A stretch of 64,000 nt of DNA from Styela clava (GCF_964204865.1 NC_135261.1:9548001-9612000); one strand, 5' to 3'; shown: positions 13,244 through 26,085, counted from the first letter of the stretch. The notes: generated by a model not told the origin, from the sequence alone. Numbers and translations: made by a program.

Positions 13244-15146
13244 GTTCATGTTGTGCGCCACCTTGGTGCACATACTTCTGGAGCTCCCCCATCCCTACTA
13301 TTTAATGGACATGCTTTCTATGTACATGCATATTATAGTTGATCAACATGATATCAAAGCCAAACTACGCTTGGAAAAACTACCGTGTTTTCACTCATCG
13401 ACTGCGCCGAATTAGCAATTAATTTCCATAATCAATTGTAAATCTTTTGTTTATTGAATGAACAGATTGATACTGATTTCACCTCGCTTGTTACAAACTT
13501 GGCTTTGTTTTGGAACAATTCCTATTGTGTTCGACACGAGCGGGAAGTATTCTTGTTATTGTCATGAGTCACAAATTAAGCTACCTACATTCACTTTCAA
13601 AGTGTATTTCCTTTTGTGCTCAATCAAATGCAATTGCTAATGGTCTATTTCCAAACTCATAGCCACATAAAGCTGGTGAAAATATAAAATATATATCCCA
13701 TAACTGGCGGATTATCGTTATCATATCGTCATCATATATATTAATAAAAAATAAATTCATTCTCATAACTCATGGCATGGAGGATCTCAGCCAGATAATC
13801 TGTGGAAGACGGAAAACTTGCATTACATTTCAGCTCAAACTCGGCTGGAATCATTGATTCCTGTAATTTAGATCTAACTTCGCCTTATGTAAGTGCTACA
13901 ATAAAAAATAAATAGAAAAACGATTAAAATTATTATATTTTCCAAAAATATATTTCACAAAGACTCCCCAATAACTAGAGGGGGTAATTTTACTATTTAG
14001 AAATACACTTCAAACAAAGCACTTATAATGCATGAAATATATTGCCTAATTAAATTCGATTCAAACTTTTAGGTACATTCTACTCTTCCATATATTGCCG
14101 TTGGCTATATCTGTGTCGTGTGAAAATAGTAAATATCTATATTGCCCTCCTAATAATCAGAATTCAATTAACAATAAACATTAATAATACCTTTCCTCTC
14201 GAAAATCGTGTGCACTAAGCTCCAACAAACCTCAATATTTTCACTACATTTTATAAGACTGCAATTCTGTTGAATACCAGGCAACCTACTGTTCTATAGC
14301 TGTCACAATGATTATGATCGCGGTGCTCAGGAAATGTGTTTTCGACATTGGTATTTAACGGTAATAAATTTGGCGGATCGATATAATAAATAACGGTTTA
14401 AGACCGTAATATGTATGGAATAATATTAAAAGTATAAGGATTAAGATTAGATTATGGGAATCAATTTTTATGGCTTATGTCTTGACAGGTTGGTAGACCG
14501 AAATAAGAAAAGGGAAATGTTTTCTACTCGGCGTATTTATCTTACCCCAGCAGGTGTGGGAAATCACTTTCCTGAGGGAGTCCAGTTACAGATAATAGAC
14601 TTAGTTAGTGGACTATGAAGTGAAGTGAGCTTTATAACCGTATCTGCTGATTTTAAGCTCTTGAGTCGAAAATAGTTGGCGAAAGTCTTACATGATATGT
14701 TTTGTTCAAAAAAAAAGGTCTCATAATGTTATATTCTTCGAACACCGGAAACCCTTCATTACAAATTAAGCAGGCAGTTGAATATTGTCTTTAAAAAATA
14801 CGCCTCTCCATTTCCTGTTAAAAAACGTCATTCGGTATCCACATTGCGTTTCCCACTCATACTGATGGATTTGTTACAGTGGCTGGCAGATTACGGCAGC
14901 TGCAGAGAGAATGTTGGTAGAAAAATAAGTCCAAACCTAAACTAGGGTCTATATAATAAACAGCATAATGTAGCAATCGGATCATCTTGGATGAGTTTTA
15001 GGTATAGGTAGGTGGCTGGCTTTCCACATTATTTCAGGTGCAGATAATACATGTCTATACATTAGCCGATGACTAGTTAGTTTCAACGCAAATATATATC
15101 TAAAAACTATATATATATACTGTAGTCGTAAATTCTACAGGCACAA

Positions 15147-15450
15147 GTATTTGTGTTCCCGTTAGGGTTCAGGTTGTGCGACTAATAATAGCGTTGGGTA
15201 GATAACGATACCTCGTTCTTCTTAAATACACACCGGTTTACTTATCTTGAAAATATCCTTTCCTAAAGTAATGTTTCTTTCACTTTAATAGCAATACGGA
15301 TAATGCCTCGTTTCCGTGGCAACGAGGTATTTTCTTGCATGGCACTATATCCAAAATTGATCAGGGGATGCTACTGTACATGTGTACCAAGTTTCATACT
15401 TGTATCCAAAAGTGCATAATTTTACCTCTTATCCGCCGGACTACTAGTAA
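15147..15450 (-). repeat. Foldback-type repeat, right arm
   Basis: Inverted partner of 12861-13243, roughly 75-80 percent identical by eye. The 1.9 kb between the arms (13244-15146) is AT-rich, with no gene or motif I recognise. 15451-17818 is likewise without a supportable gene; its ORFs (e.g. 16491-16757) have no family resemblance. Confidence 0.7.
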
Positions 15451-17818
15451 ATACGCTAAAAACATACAAATCCGTAAACCTGTGCGCTCGGCACCAGAGT
15501 AACTTCCAATATTGTCAGCGGAATATCAGAATTTATACATCAATAAAACTTGAGCAGAAATATAACCGAGATTTTCATAAATATATCCCCCGCCTTATCT
15601 TCGGTAGTGTGACCAAATGCTCAGCTCCATATCAGACAATTTTACATTTAACACGGAAATATTTTAGATAGATAAATTTTGGAATTGCTTTTCCTCCCGA
15701 AGTATTTAATCTCGGTGATCACCAGGCGCAAATAACGAACGAATCGGTTGCAAGAGCTTATATGTACGGTATGTTTATTTGCCCCCAAATCCGCATCACA
15801 AACATTATTACAATACCTTGTTGACCTGAATCAGCGTTTGGGACATGTACCCTTCAGTGCACAATAATTGTAGAAGAACAAAAAAGTTTTTTGTATACAC
15901 CTCTCGCAATGTTGCTTTAAATGCAAAATTAATCTAACTGTTGATATAAACACCCCAAAAACTGGCCTCATCCTGATTCATACAAACGCACCAAAAGACA
16001 ACAATATACAACTACTTTTTACATCTTTTAGTATAGTCCACGCGTAGGCTAAACATCCTATCTAGACAATCCTTCCCAAACTTTGCAAAGAGAGAAAAAA
16101 TTGCCATGTTAAGTGTTAATTACATAAGTATAATTTATTGCACACAAAGCATTAAAATATGAATTTAAAAGGCAACTAAATCTTCAACACCCAATGAAAA
16201 TTTTAACCATTATGGTTCAAGAAGTTGTTCTCTACGATACATGATATCCAATGCGACCTCAAATGATTCAATAACAGCAAAATAACTTTTTATAGTTTAT
16301 AGAAGGATGTGTATTACAAATTAGTAGAATTATATAAAATTTATTATCAGTTTATTTACATGGTTATTAAAATGATAAAAACTGCTATTAAAATCGCAAA
16401 TCAAGCTGTTTATAATTACTAATACGATGACATCAATAGTATTATACATTCCTTCATTTAAATGAGAAAATGGCTACAATTTTCAGTTGCTCAAATCACT
16501 GAAAAATAACCAGACCTGGGGTGCAGTAAAAACTTCTGGCCTCGGTATATCAAATATGAACAATTCGGTGCTCTATAAGAAATGGTTGATGATGAATGAA
16601 AAACACTTTGGCACATATTAATTGTTACTTCAAATAAAAATGCACACAAGTTTGCCATCAAAGCCATTAGTGATTGACTGATACAAAATGTTTGTTCAAA
16701 ACTCTGCTTTGAGATGCAAAAAATATCAAAACAGTACCTGAAGTAGAAAATTATCAAATAATGAACATAAACTAGATTGGATTGGAGACCGCCGACTTAT
16801 CGATCTTGTAGTTTCGATTCCTTCGCTCCAACTCAACAGCCACACCGCGTGTTCTATCACTAATTAATTAATAACTCGCTAATTATACGACATATTTCAT
16901 CCAAAATCAATAGGCTTCTGATGAATGCACATGTAAAATTTGGAGCAAATTCAACCTCGCTTTCGTGCACATCGCGTAACATACCAAAGTGAAACAAACA
17001 GACAAATACCTATCGATATACTTACCGATCGAGATCGATAAGTAATAACTTAAACACATATATATACTATATAACATGAGTAGCAACAGACAGCAACCAG
17101 AATACAATTCTTTGATAAATAGTCATCACCTGCTTAAAACTATAAATCCAATGGCACATTTATTCATGTTGACCTATTTCAGAAATTGAACATATAAATT
17201 CTTTGTCTATGAATAAAATGAGCACTTTGCACCAAATCAAAAGTGCATAGAACAGGGCACAGGCCGAATGTGGCACGCAATAAGCTCGAGCGTTGCATGC
17301 AAACAGAATCACTTAATAACAGATAATAACTTTCAGATTCAGTGTTGTACATTGATATTTCTCTTTTGAAGCCAAACATTTCCAATTCGGTCCATCAAAA
17401 ACATCTTCAAAGTGATGGTTTTTCAGGACATGTTTTATTGAAGTTTGTTATATGTGTTTTTCGAATTTCGTTCATAAAACCAACAATTATTCGACATGGC
17501 ATGTTACGCGACAAGATTATTTTAAAAACTTTGGCACGCTTTCTCATTTGAGATTTGCACCCCTAAATCACAACAAGATCAAATTTCCAACAAATCACAC
17601 ACTGAGGCGGATGGAATAGAAGAGACAAAGTAAGAAACAATTTGAGGTCATCGAGTATTTGAATAGAGTTCCATAAATGCCAATGATACATTGAAGGAAA
17701 TTCTAAATCAGAACTATCTTCTTTGATTGTATACTCAGTAGGAATTTCTTTACATTAATAACAAGCACCATTTTTGCAGTCTCAATTACACTCACTTTTC
17801 CACAATTATACTTTGAAT

Positions 17819-20800
17819 TTAAGCACCCTGGTCTTCTGGATCACATTTCAGCATTACTTTTATTCCTTTTCCATCTCTAGTATACTCGAAAGCCTCTTGC
17901 GATTTTTCCAATGGGAATCTATGCGTCACCAGTGGTTTTACATTGATTTGACCAGACGCAAGCATGCTGATAGCAGTAGGCCAACTAAATGTAGGAAACA
18001 ATGTATTTTTTACTGAATTATTTATAGATTCGATAATTGTCACAGCATAAAGTGATGTGAAGTACTATTACACCAGTAGTGAAAACACACACAGCACAAT
18101 TCATGTCTACGGCATGTATAAAGCAATAGCACAAAAGTCTCAGAAATCTTCAATCTTAATTTCGAGTCATACAGAAAATGAACACCCACTATAACTGGAA
18201 GTTACAAAAATTAGATTCATAATTCCGGTTGGCGACTGAGCGACAGAAGAAATTTAGACTATATTAAATTTGGTCTCGTGAAGCCTTTGGAATCTGTGGT
18301 TGAAAATTTTGGCTAAAAAAATTTGCTTGGTCTAATAATTGTCTAATGCGGGGCTCTCAGAATAGAGGTCCGACATCTCCAGTGGATCGCAAAAGGGCTC
18401 AATAGGGGGTCGCAGTTAAAGACACATTTAAAATTTGGAAACAGTACTGAGACCCACCATCACTGAAATAAGCCAAGATTCAATCTTTTGTGTGAGAATA
18501 TGCAAGCACATCTGTCTTTTTTTTTAATATTACTGTTTATAAAATTTTACTTTTAGTTCCTGAGGGTCACGAAAAAATTTGGTCATGCTAAGTGGGTCGT
18601 GATAAAAAAGTTTGAAGAACACTGGTCTAATGCTTAATTAATTGTGCAAACATAAGTCTACTTACGTGTTACAGTAACGAAATACGCCTTTGATGTCAAC
18701 TTCACGAACAGCTGCGTTTACAAGAGGAACAGTAACATTCTGTGGTCCCATACCAACAAGAAGTAAGCAACCTCCCGACTTGGTGGCCTAATAAAATTCA
18801 ATAAATAAGTTGCTGTATTATATGCACCATTGTAGCAATGAATCCTAAACCAATAAAACAAAATGGAAGTTCATAGACCTCAATCTTATGTGGCATAATT
18901 TTGGGTGAAAAAATTTGTTGAACTTTAACCCCTCATGGGTAGCTCACATAACTGGTGGTGGTAATTTCTTAGGGGTCAGTTGACCTTGTTGACCTTACAG
19001 TCGTCTTGCCCGCCCCTTTGGATCATATTTTATGCTCAATATTTTTCATGACAATGTGTATCGTAATTTTAATGGTATTCGAAATGTCGTCTATCTCTCT
19101 GCAATGCTAAAACCATGCATAAAATAAGAACAATTATTGATAAAAAGCATAAAAATAATCACGGTGCACTTGATAAATAGAAACAAACATACCGTATTTT
19201 ACGGACCATAAGACGCAATGGGTTCCAAAGCGAACTTCTGATGAGTTGCTTAGATTGGGTTTTTATTTATACAAAGGCGCACTGGGTTATAAGACTATAA
19301 CGATTTTTATTCAGAAGTTGAAGACAGCGGTTTGTATATAAAACAATGGTACAGGAACTGGTTTTTGAGTGCAATAAAGCATACAGCACTAACTGACTAT
19401 ACATTGGCCGCACTGGCTTATATGTCAGGCACACAATAGGATTTTAGGTGTGCCTAGATTTGAAGTATGCTTTATGGTTCGTAAAATACAGTACTCAAAT
19501 TCCATTGAACATACATATATCCCTGTTTGTACTGCTGATTCTGCTCCAGTGCATTCAATAGTGCGATCTGGCATCCCTCCAAGAATTTCTTCAATTTTCT
19601 TTGCAACATCTTGAGGTTTTTCATCCAATTTTATTTGATATGTAAAGTTTGCTCCAAGCTCTTTAGCTTTGTCGAGGCGATTTGAAGAAAGATCTAAGTT
19701 TAATGTAAGACATTATCCTTGCCAATAACATAGAAGCCTGAAACTAGCCAAAGTTTGGATATTTGTTACCATCTTCCAGTCCATTTAAATATGTAATTTT
19801 TTGGGGAATTGGTTCAAAAAACGACCATTTACGTAAACTCACTTAAAAGTGTTTTCAACCATGGCTGACTACTGAAATTCTAAGAGATACCGAGCTAATA
19901 TAGAGTTATAATGGGGGGTTATTCGTCAGTAATTGTAATAGAACATAGAAATTAATCTACATAATTATGCATCTTTTATTTAAAATAAACATCCCACCTG
20001 TGACTACAATTGAAGCCGCTCCCATCGCCTTTGCTGATAAGAGAGATACAAGTCCGATGGGCCCTGCACCACAAATTAAAACTCGATGTCCAAGACCAAT
20101 TTGAGCTCTGCGACATGCATGAATGCCCACAGATAGAGGTTCTATTAAAGCGCCTTCTTCAAATGATACATTGTCAGGTAGTCTATAAATATAGCAAACA
20201 AATTTTATAATAAATATCGAAAAGTAAAAATCTATCAATTCCATATTAGAAGCATTGTAATAGAGCAAAAAAGCAAAAAAAAAAAAAAGTTTAAAGTCAG
20301 TAAACAAATCAGACTGTAAAACTCTAACCATGTGTGTATGACGGAATTTAATTACGATACTTATACTCTATTTGACAATTTCTGCAAGGACGCACAGCGG
20401 TTGGCAAATGCTTTCCTCATGGAAATTCTATTATATCCTATCGTAATAATTATATAAGTATGTTTTCGTACTTGTGACAGAATGATCCTTTATGAGTATA
20501 AAATCTTTGTAGGTTTCCGTGATCAGGTGGCGTAGCACAGAAATATACAGGGCTCAAATTGTATCTGCCAGATTTACTAAATTCATCAGAACATAATGGA
20601 TATCCTGGTTCAATCGCAACTCTGTCACCTGTAATATATACAGAAATATTCACATAAGATTTTTGATTGTTTTTATGAACAAGATAGAATTCTCAAATAT
20701 ATGGGCTTGTAGGTCAAAATAAAGTAGTACGGGTATGCAATCTGTCACAGACTACTGCCACAAGGTGCACAAATTTTAAATTTGATAACGTCGCAAAAAA

Positions 20801-22162
20801 AAATCTAGTAAAGCCCACAGAAATTTTTGAAATAAATAAATGTAATAGCATATAGCAAAAAACTGAAAACTTGAAAGCAATTGGTCCGGTAGTTGATAAA
20901 AAAAAGTGAGTTTTTCATAACAAGAAAAACTAGTAAGGAAATGAACAACAACATATGTAAACTTGGTGTCCAATAAATATATTTCAATTCAAAGATATTT
21001 TTGCATCTCGTGCATTGACAACTCAATTCAAAACCACCTATTTGGTGTTGATGTCTTTACCTGGTTTCAAATGTTTTACGTCTTTTCCACATCTCACGAC
21101 AGTTCCAGCTGCCTCATGACCAATAACCATTGGCTCTTTCACAATAAAATCACCAATTCTTCCATTCAACCAATAATGAACATCTGATCCACAGATCCCA
21201 ACAGAATTCATTTTGAGGACAACCTCTGTTTTATAAGGAATTTGAAAGATATGTCATTGAATAAGCTGGATTAAATTGTCTATCATATAGAATTTAAGAA
21301 TTGTTATTTAGAAATGACACATGCAAATATTGCTGAGCCACACCCATAAGAAGTACACAGGGTACTAAACTACATCCGACCCTAAGGGTAGAAAATCACA
21401 CTAATAAATCAGTACATAACCAATCATAAAATTATAATTTAATTCAGACTTGTTTCTTTGTTAACAATATGCCAATTGAAATTTTGTATTTTGATAGTTA
21501 TAGCAGTATCATAAAAAACGTCAAATAACAGTTTTGTGTGGATTCACACTTATGCCTACCATCACCAGCTGGCTCTCGTACTGGGCGATTTTCCTGCAAC
21601 AAAAAAAATTGATGTCAAGTCACCATTTATAAATTTCCAAGGTATTATTAAAAGCAATGATGTGAATACATTCGGACATTATACTGATAAAATAAAATCT
21701 GAAAATACAAACATAAAAATTCTTATAAATCTTTATTCATTCTTTTATAGTTATGGTAGACTATATTAGCTACAATGGAGAAGAAAGTGCCAATCTGCAT
21801 ATGACACCCAATGATATTGGTACAAGCTATGCCAGTATGCAGCTATGGCAGTATGGTTGGGTCGTTTAGTACAGTAGTAGGCAGACCTGTGAAGATCGCT
21901 GACTGTAGGAATGTTCAATATGTTACCACTGTACCGGTATCGCACGAGTAATTACAGAATTCAATGAGCATTTCAATGCATACCGGTACCGTACCGGTAC
22001 CGTACTGCAGTACTGTAATACCGTACTGAACCAGTTACCGCTGCGCTAATTTCCGTGTTACAGCGTTATATAAGCACTCACCAGAACAATATCACACTGC
22101 GGTTTCTCTTCTCTTCGTTTATACAAAACGACACTGAGATTTTCATTCTCTGAATTACCCAT
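17819..22162 (-). CDS. SORD: Sorbitol dehydrogenase (L-iditol 2-dehydrogenase), 8 exons, 362 aa
   Basis: Oxidises sorbitol to fructose with NAD in the polyol pathway (family knowledge). Exons (minus): 22082-22162, 21560-21593, 21061-21225, 20472-20628, 19998-20182, 19515-19693, 18666-18787, 17819-17984. They total 1089 nt with consistent phases. The start is the ATG at 22162 ([10 protein letters not shown]), followed by a tiny 34-nt exon 2 that simple ORF scans miss. Residues seen: zinc ligands Cys50, His75 and Glu76; substrate residues Tyr56, Glu160 (in IEPLSVG), Arg304 and Tyr305 (VFRYCNT); nucleotide loop GAGPIG; Asp after VVT for NAD preference. The C-terminus reads KCDPEDQGA, as in vertebrate SORD. 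Nothing is missing, so the protein should be catalytically competent. Intron 7 contains a hAT MITE (18349-18624), and the preceding intron holds another MITE (19190-19493). It sits head-to-tail upstream of the diverged copy. Confidence 0.95.
18349..18624. mobile_element. hAT MITE, family 1, copy 1
   Basis: Flanked by a perfect 8-bp duplication GTCTAATG (18341-18348 and 18625-18632). The ends resemble CAGGGCTCTTCAAAC, imperfect here. The interior shares GGATCGCAAAAGGGCTCAAT and GGGTCACGAAAAAATTTGG with the copy at 47947-48195. Located in the last intron of SORD. Confidence 0.85.
19190..19493. mobile_element. MITE with TACCGTATTTTACGG ends, copy 1
   Basis: Left end TACCGTATTTTACGGACCAT; right end is the near-complement (TATGGTTCGTAAAATACAGTA). 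It lies in the intron before SORD exon 6. A second, truncated copy with the shared internal block CTTAGATTGGGTTTTTATT is at 50828-50945. Confidence 0.75.
20745..20985 (+). repeat. Dispersed repeat family 2, copy 1
   Basis: Shares GAAATTTTTGAAATAAATAA, the following TGTAATAGC, CTGAAAA.TT.AAAGCAA.TGG and a terminal GTGTCCAATAAATA with copies at 59548-59835 and 60738-61010. It lies in the intron between SORD exons 3 and 4. The overlapping minus-strand ORF is an artefact of the repeat. Confidence 0.65.
21976..22026. repeat. ACCGGTACCGT short tandem/palindromic repeat
   Basis: Alternating ACCGGTACC and GTACTGCAGTAC palindromes in SORD intron 1, at the downstream side of exon 1. Confidence 0.7.
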
Positions 22163-22427
22163 ATTTCAATTTTCCCAGATATCGGCAGCAGCAAATCGAA
22201 AATTACGTCGCCGTTGCAAACTATTTGCAGCAATGGTGTGCCTCCCGACCCTTGACCCCCAAATTCTTCGCGTACTTTACTAGGGCACATTTTTGTTTTC
22301 ATTAATAAAAACTTCACATTATATAGACACAATATCACATAACACATTTATATAGACACAATAGCACAAAGACAATTGCATTTTTTACAAAAACGAGCAC
22401 ATAATAGTGTTCCACTTCTTTTTGTGG
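22163..22427. promoter_or_regulatory. Probable 5' flank/5' UTR of SORD
   Basis: 265 bp between the SORD start codon and the inverted-repeat element. On the minus strand this should hold the 5' UTR and proximal promoter. I see no certain TATA box or initiator, so the assignment is positional. Confidence 0.3.
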
Positions 22428-22549
22428 TAATGGAGGGTATTCATTATCGCCACTGAGCGTCGCCATTTTGTTTTTATGTGGGCATGCGCGGGAAAGTACT
22501 GTCTTCTGCTACCCCGCGACGTTGGACTGGTTTGGGCTTTTCGATTGCA

Positions 22550-22708
22550 ATGGCGGCTCGTGCGTCTGGTGGTTCCAAATTGCATTGCTGCGTACCGTTG
22601 TGTAATGGCGATAGCCGTTACTCACCAGACTTATCGTTCCACTCTTTCCCCAAAAATGAAGAGAGCGTGGATTCACAGTATTCGTCGCGATCCTGGTAAA
22701 CATTTTCA
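22550..22708 (+). pseudogene. THAP-domain first exon, frameshifted
   Basis: The ATG at 22550 opens MAARASGGSKLHCCVPLCNG, then SFHSFPK, the first half of a THAP zinc finger (Cys-x4-Cys and the conserved FPK). Continuation matching THAP (WIHSIRRDPGKHF) is in another frame, about one base displaced, between 22661 and 22672. The displaced frame runs into a good donor, CAA|GTAAGT, at 22709. As read, the ATG frame hits a stop after 49 codons. THAP domains bind DNA and occur in P-element and Kolobok-type transposases as well as host factors. Because it sits inside an inverted-repeat element, a transposase origin is more likely. Confidence 0.6.
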
Positions 22709-23325
22709 AGTAAGTCAGTATATTGTGGCAAATATTTTTTTCTTCTGGTTTTAATTTTAGTTTTGACCCTGATTTTCTCTTCTCGCTTCTACTTTAGTTA
22801 TTAGGCTATATCTATGCGGTTGTAGGCCATATGTGAGTGTATTTAGGGTGAGCACAGCCCACGACTTTCTTTTGCAGTTTTAGCAACAATTAATTTAACT
22901 AATGATTTGGTTTCTACGAAACTAACTACTTATCCTTCTTCTATTCTTTTGTGCCGGCGGATCGGTATGCTTATAATGCAAGGATGCTGTAGCAAGAGTA
23001 AAGATAACTATCCTAAGTGATTTAAGAGTCTTGCTGTGAGTCTTAGTGTGCAGCAAGACTCTTGAATCACTCAATTAAATTAATTTAACTTCTGCTCTTT
23101 TCAAATCTTAGTTGGGGCTCTTCTGATTCTGTAGACTAATAAGTGTTTATTTTGTCAATATCTTCCTGGTGTAGGCTAAATCCTGAATAGCCCATGAATG
23201 AATGTACATCACAAGTCATTATTTACTGACGTTCTTAATGCTTAAAAGTATAACAGTGGTTACGGTACATGTGACATCATCATGTCCCGCTCGCTGAAAA
23301 ATCTTACTTGCCCTACCTAACTTAC

Positions 23326-23484
23326 CATACCTTTGTAATCGTAGATGAAAGACTCCCAGAAGTATTTGTATCCTCTCTTGGCGCTATTTCCATTCCCAGC
23401 ATGCTTTTCAGCATATTCTGTAACGTCATCAAAACTAAAATCAGGAAGATATTTCAAATCGTCGCTAAAGGTACGCTCAGCCAT
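23326..23484 (-). CDS. Candidate first exon of an unknown protein (53 codons)
   Basis: The ATG at 23484 reads MAERTFSDDLKYLPDFSFDD and continues open through KRGYKYFWESFIYDYKGM to a strong donor, GTAAGT, at 23325; an alternative donor, GTATGG, is at 23330. The composition is acidic-aromatic and protein-like. It loosely resembles the N-terminus of YqaJ/SWIM-type proteins associated with transposons, but I cannot confirm that. No second exon was found downstream on the minus strand, so it is partial or a remnant. Confidence 0.35.
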
Positions 23485-23596
23485 TACACAGACAGATAAA
23501 AAAAAAAACGCGCCAGAGTAACAATCGCGAAGTCGTCGTCTGACGTCCTGCTCACTATCCAGTGGAGGCGCTAAAGAGGTGAATACCCTCCATTAG

Positions 23597-23720
23597 TATA
23601 CACAATGACATTAAACAACATGATAGGCAACTCTGACGTCACTCCATAAGACTACATGCGAAAGATTGTATTTCATGATACGCTCCAATGCACATATTTC
23701 TCGTCGCCTTTCGCGACGGT
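23597..23720 (+). repeat. Inverted repeat, left arm (partner 27300-27420)
   Basis: Shares TATAC.CAATGACATTAAAC, AACATGAT.GGCAACTC and ACGCTCCAATGCACATA with the complement of 27300-27420, about 110 bp in total. The arms face inward and enclose 3.6 kb that contains the THAP remnant and a hAT MITE. 24000-24924 and 26094-27130 show no gene I can support. Confidence 0.65.
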
Positions 23721-23875
23721 TTTCCGCTTGCTTTTGCTACTCGGCGTCTTTTTTACGTGTAGTACCTGCCTTTTTGCGCCTGTAACGAAAGAAAATAATC
23801 TCTATATCTGAGAAGTTTTGCTCATTCGGAAAGCTGGAATGGCAGACAAGCTGTAAAGAGTAATTCTGAACATCA

Positions 23876-23971
23876 TAGACGTTTTTTTTATCAGAGAATA
23901 TTACAAACGCGATAGCGTAAAGATTTGTGTAAAGCATTTTGCAGATAATGACAAAGTTCAAAGTTAGTAAT
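23876..23971 (+). pseudogene. THAP-domain second-half remnant
   Basis: One frame reads EYYKRDSVKICVKHFADNDK, matching the Cys-x2-His end of a THAP finger (typical ICSKHF..DD). It is preceded by a polypyrimidine tract and AG (TTTTTTTTATCAG). A stop follows within eight codons. The frame does not join cleanly to the 22550 exon, so it may be a second THAP remnant belonging to the 23.6-27.4 kb element. Confidence 0.4.
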
Positions 23972-24924
23972 TTTAATGTTTGCGCTTGAACATTGAAATT
24001 TCATTTAAAGAGGGTGTCATACAAAACAGCAAAACTGTTTTTACTTCTCTTAAAGGTGCTGTGATACAATTCCATAACACAAAGTTTGCACCTATCGAAC
24101 TTGTTTTAGTAGGTGAATTTATTAGACATATTACATATTCAATTAATCGTAGGTAACATTACTGGTACACAATGCCTCGTAGATAGGTTTGTGTCTAAAT
24201 TTAGGAATTTAGCTCATAGCCCGCTAATTAATATTATCTTCTATGCAGGAGATTGCAGGGCTGATTCAACTTGAAGCCTTACCAATCACCTGACGATGCT
24301 CATTTAGTTTGTCTCGAGCAAGTCTTCTTGAAAGACTTGTGTGAATGGAAACTACCTATATGTTTTGCCTTCCTCCGATTTTAGAAGACAAATTCAATCT
24401 GAGGAATTTTGCATATAATTCTCATTGATTGTTGGCTGTTTATAATTCCTATTAAATGTGAATTCTGATTATATCAAAGAGTTAAACATTTTTTACGTAA
24501 TTTACGGGCACTTTTTTCTTTGTCAATACTCCAAGCTGAGGTAATAAGCAAGACAATACATTCATGTCATCTGCAAGCAAAATGTACACACTAATTAAAA
24601 GTTTGACACATTGAGATAATACATCATGACAGAAAATACAAAGATACAGTATGTATGACCATCACATGGTAATTAAAATTAAAAAAAATTAATAGAGGCT
24701 GTGGAGTATGAAAAGTTCAAGACAAAGAAAAGAACAAAAGTTCATAGCTCATGAACTCTCAATTCTGCCTCCATTGCTTTGTGAAGGCCAATATATTCCG
24801 AGTGGCTGAATTGGTTTACCTTTATGATAGCAACGGTTTTGTATTTAATATAGCGAGATTTTTTTTCAATTTAATTGAAGTGATATTATTTCCCAAAGCA
24901 ATGCTTGAATCGTCTAGAATAGAT

Positions 24925-26085
24925 CAGTGGTGTCAAACACATGGGTTTCGAGAGCCGCATTGCATGTTGGAAATTGTAAAAAGGACCGCAAACAGTTTTT
25001 GATAATGTATACTCGAGAGATGTTTTTCAGATAGTTTTAGTTTGTGACATATATTGTGATGCAACTAATCAGTTGGATTAAGTTTTATTATTTTCTTTAA
25101 TTTCAAATGCAATTACATATTATAATTTGCATTCCACTATTATTGCAAGTTACTGTATTTATTACAAAAAATCATAAAATTCCATGTACAACCATCAAAA
25201 TCATTTTTGAACAAGCCTTGGTTAAGGAAAGAATAATATATACACTAAAAATGACTTAATCTAAATATATGAACCTAAAATTAACAAAAATACTACAGTA
25301 TAAACTCAATGTTTTTTTAATTACATTTGTCCTGACGTTTGGCATCTTCTTTGTGTCACCAGCATACTAAGGCCAGGCTGAAATGATTTTATAGTACCAA
25401 CTCTAATTAACGAGGTCACATGATCATGGGTTAATCTGTATCTTTGCAAAAGTTTAATTAATTCCAGTAATGCAAAAAAGTTACTTTTATCATTTCATGT
25501 ATAGATCAGTAAAAAAACAAATGACAGATTTTTTCGACAAGACATTTCACGCTACATTGCATGGCACAGGATTGCTTGAATTATTATTGATATTGATTTT
25601 TAGTAACTAAGTCGTTGTATACTTATATTAATATACAAACACATGGAAATTTTCTGTTCGGAGTTGGTCTTCGAATTTGTCATATTGACTGCTGAGTGCT
25701 GAGCTTATTGTGTTTTTCATTGTACTGATGGAAATATGACAAATTAAACAATGTGCTTCAGAATTTTGTGAAATGCAGAAAATTTTCTTCGAAAATGCCA
25801 CCTTCTTCGTGTACTTTATTTTAATCACTCAAGTGTTTTATTCAGTATTCTTTTGCTAGCTTGATGTGTATTCTTAATTGAGTCAAAATGTGAACAAAAA
25901 AAAATTAACTTTCTAAAACTACTTTCAGTAAATTGTTTTCTGTGTGAATATTCAATTTCACTTTAAAAGGTTTGGAAAATCTTTCACATTTAAATAAAAA
26001 AAATTCCAAAATACTATTACAATTATTGTTAAGCGTTCGAGGGCCGCACTGGAAGTTCTCTGGGGCCGCGAGTTTGACATCCCTG
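24925..26085. mobile_element. Non-autonomous hAT element (1161 bp)
   Basis: Left end CAGTGGTGTCAAACACATGG; right end is the complement of CAGGGATGTCAAACTCGCGG. GGGCCGC-type subterminal motifs occur at both ends. The flanking 8-mers GAATAGAT (24917-24924) and GTCTAGAT (26086-26093) match 6/8. The interior is AT-rich and non-coding. Confidence 0.75.

Larger units (their letters stand above)
22428..23595. mobile_element. Inverted-repeat element (1168 bp) with inward-facing coding exons
   Basis: TAATGGAGGGTATTCA at 22428-22443 is the exact complement of 23580-23595, and similarity extends imperfectly for about 15 bp further inside (TAGCGCC..CCACTG). A THAP-domain exon starts about 120 bp inside the left end on plus. 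A candidate first exon starts about 110 bp inside the right end on minus. No clear target duplication was found. The interior 22710-23325 has no recognisable coding sequence, suggesting an internally deleted derivative of a larger two-gene transposon. Confidence 0.55.
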
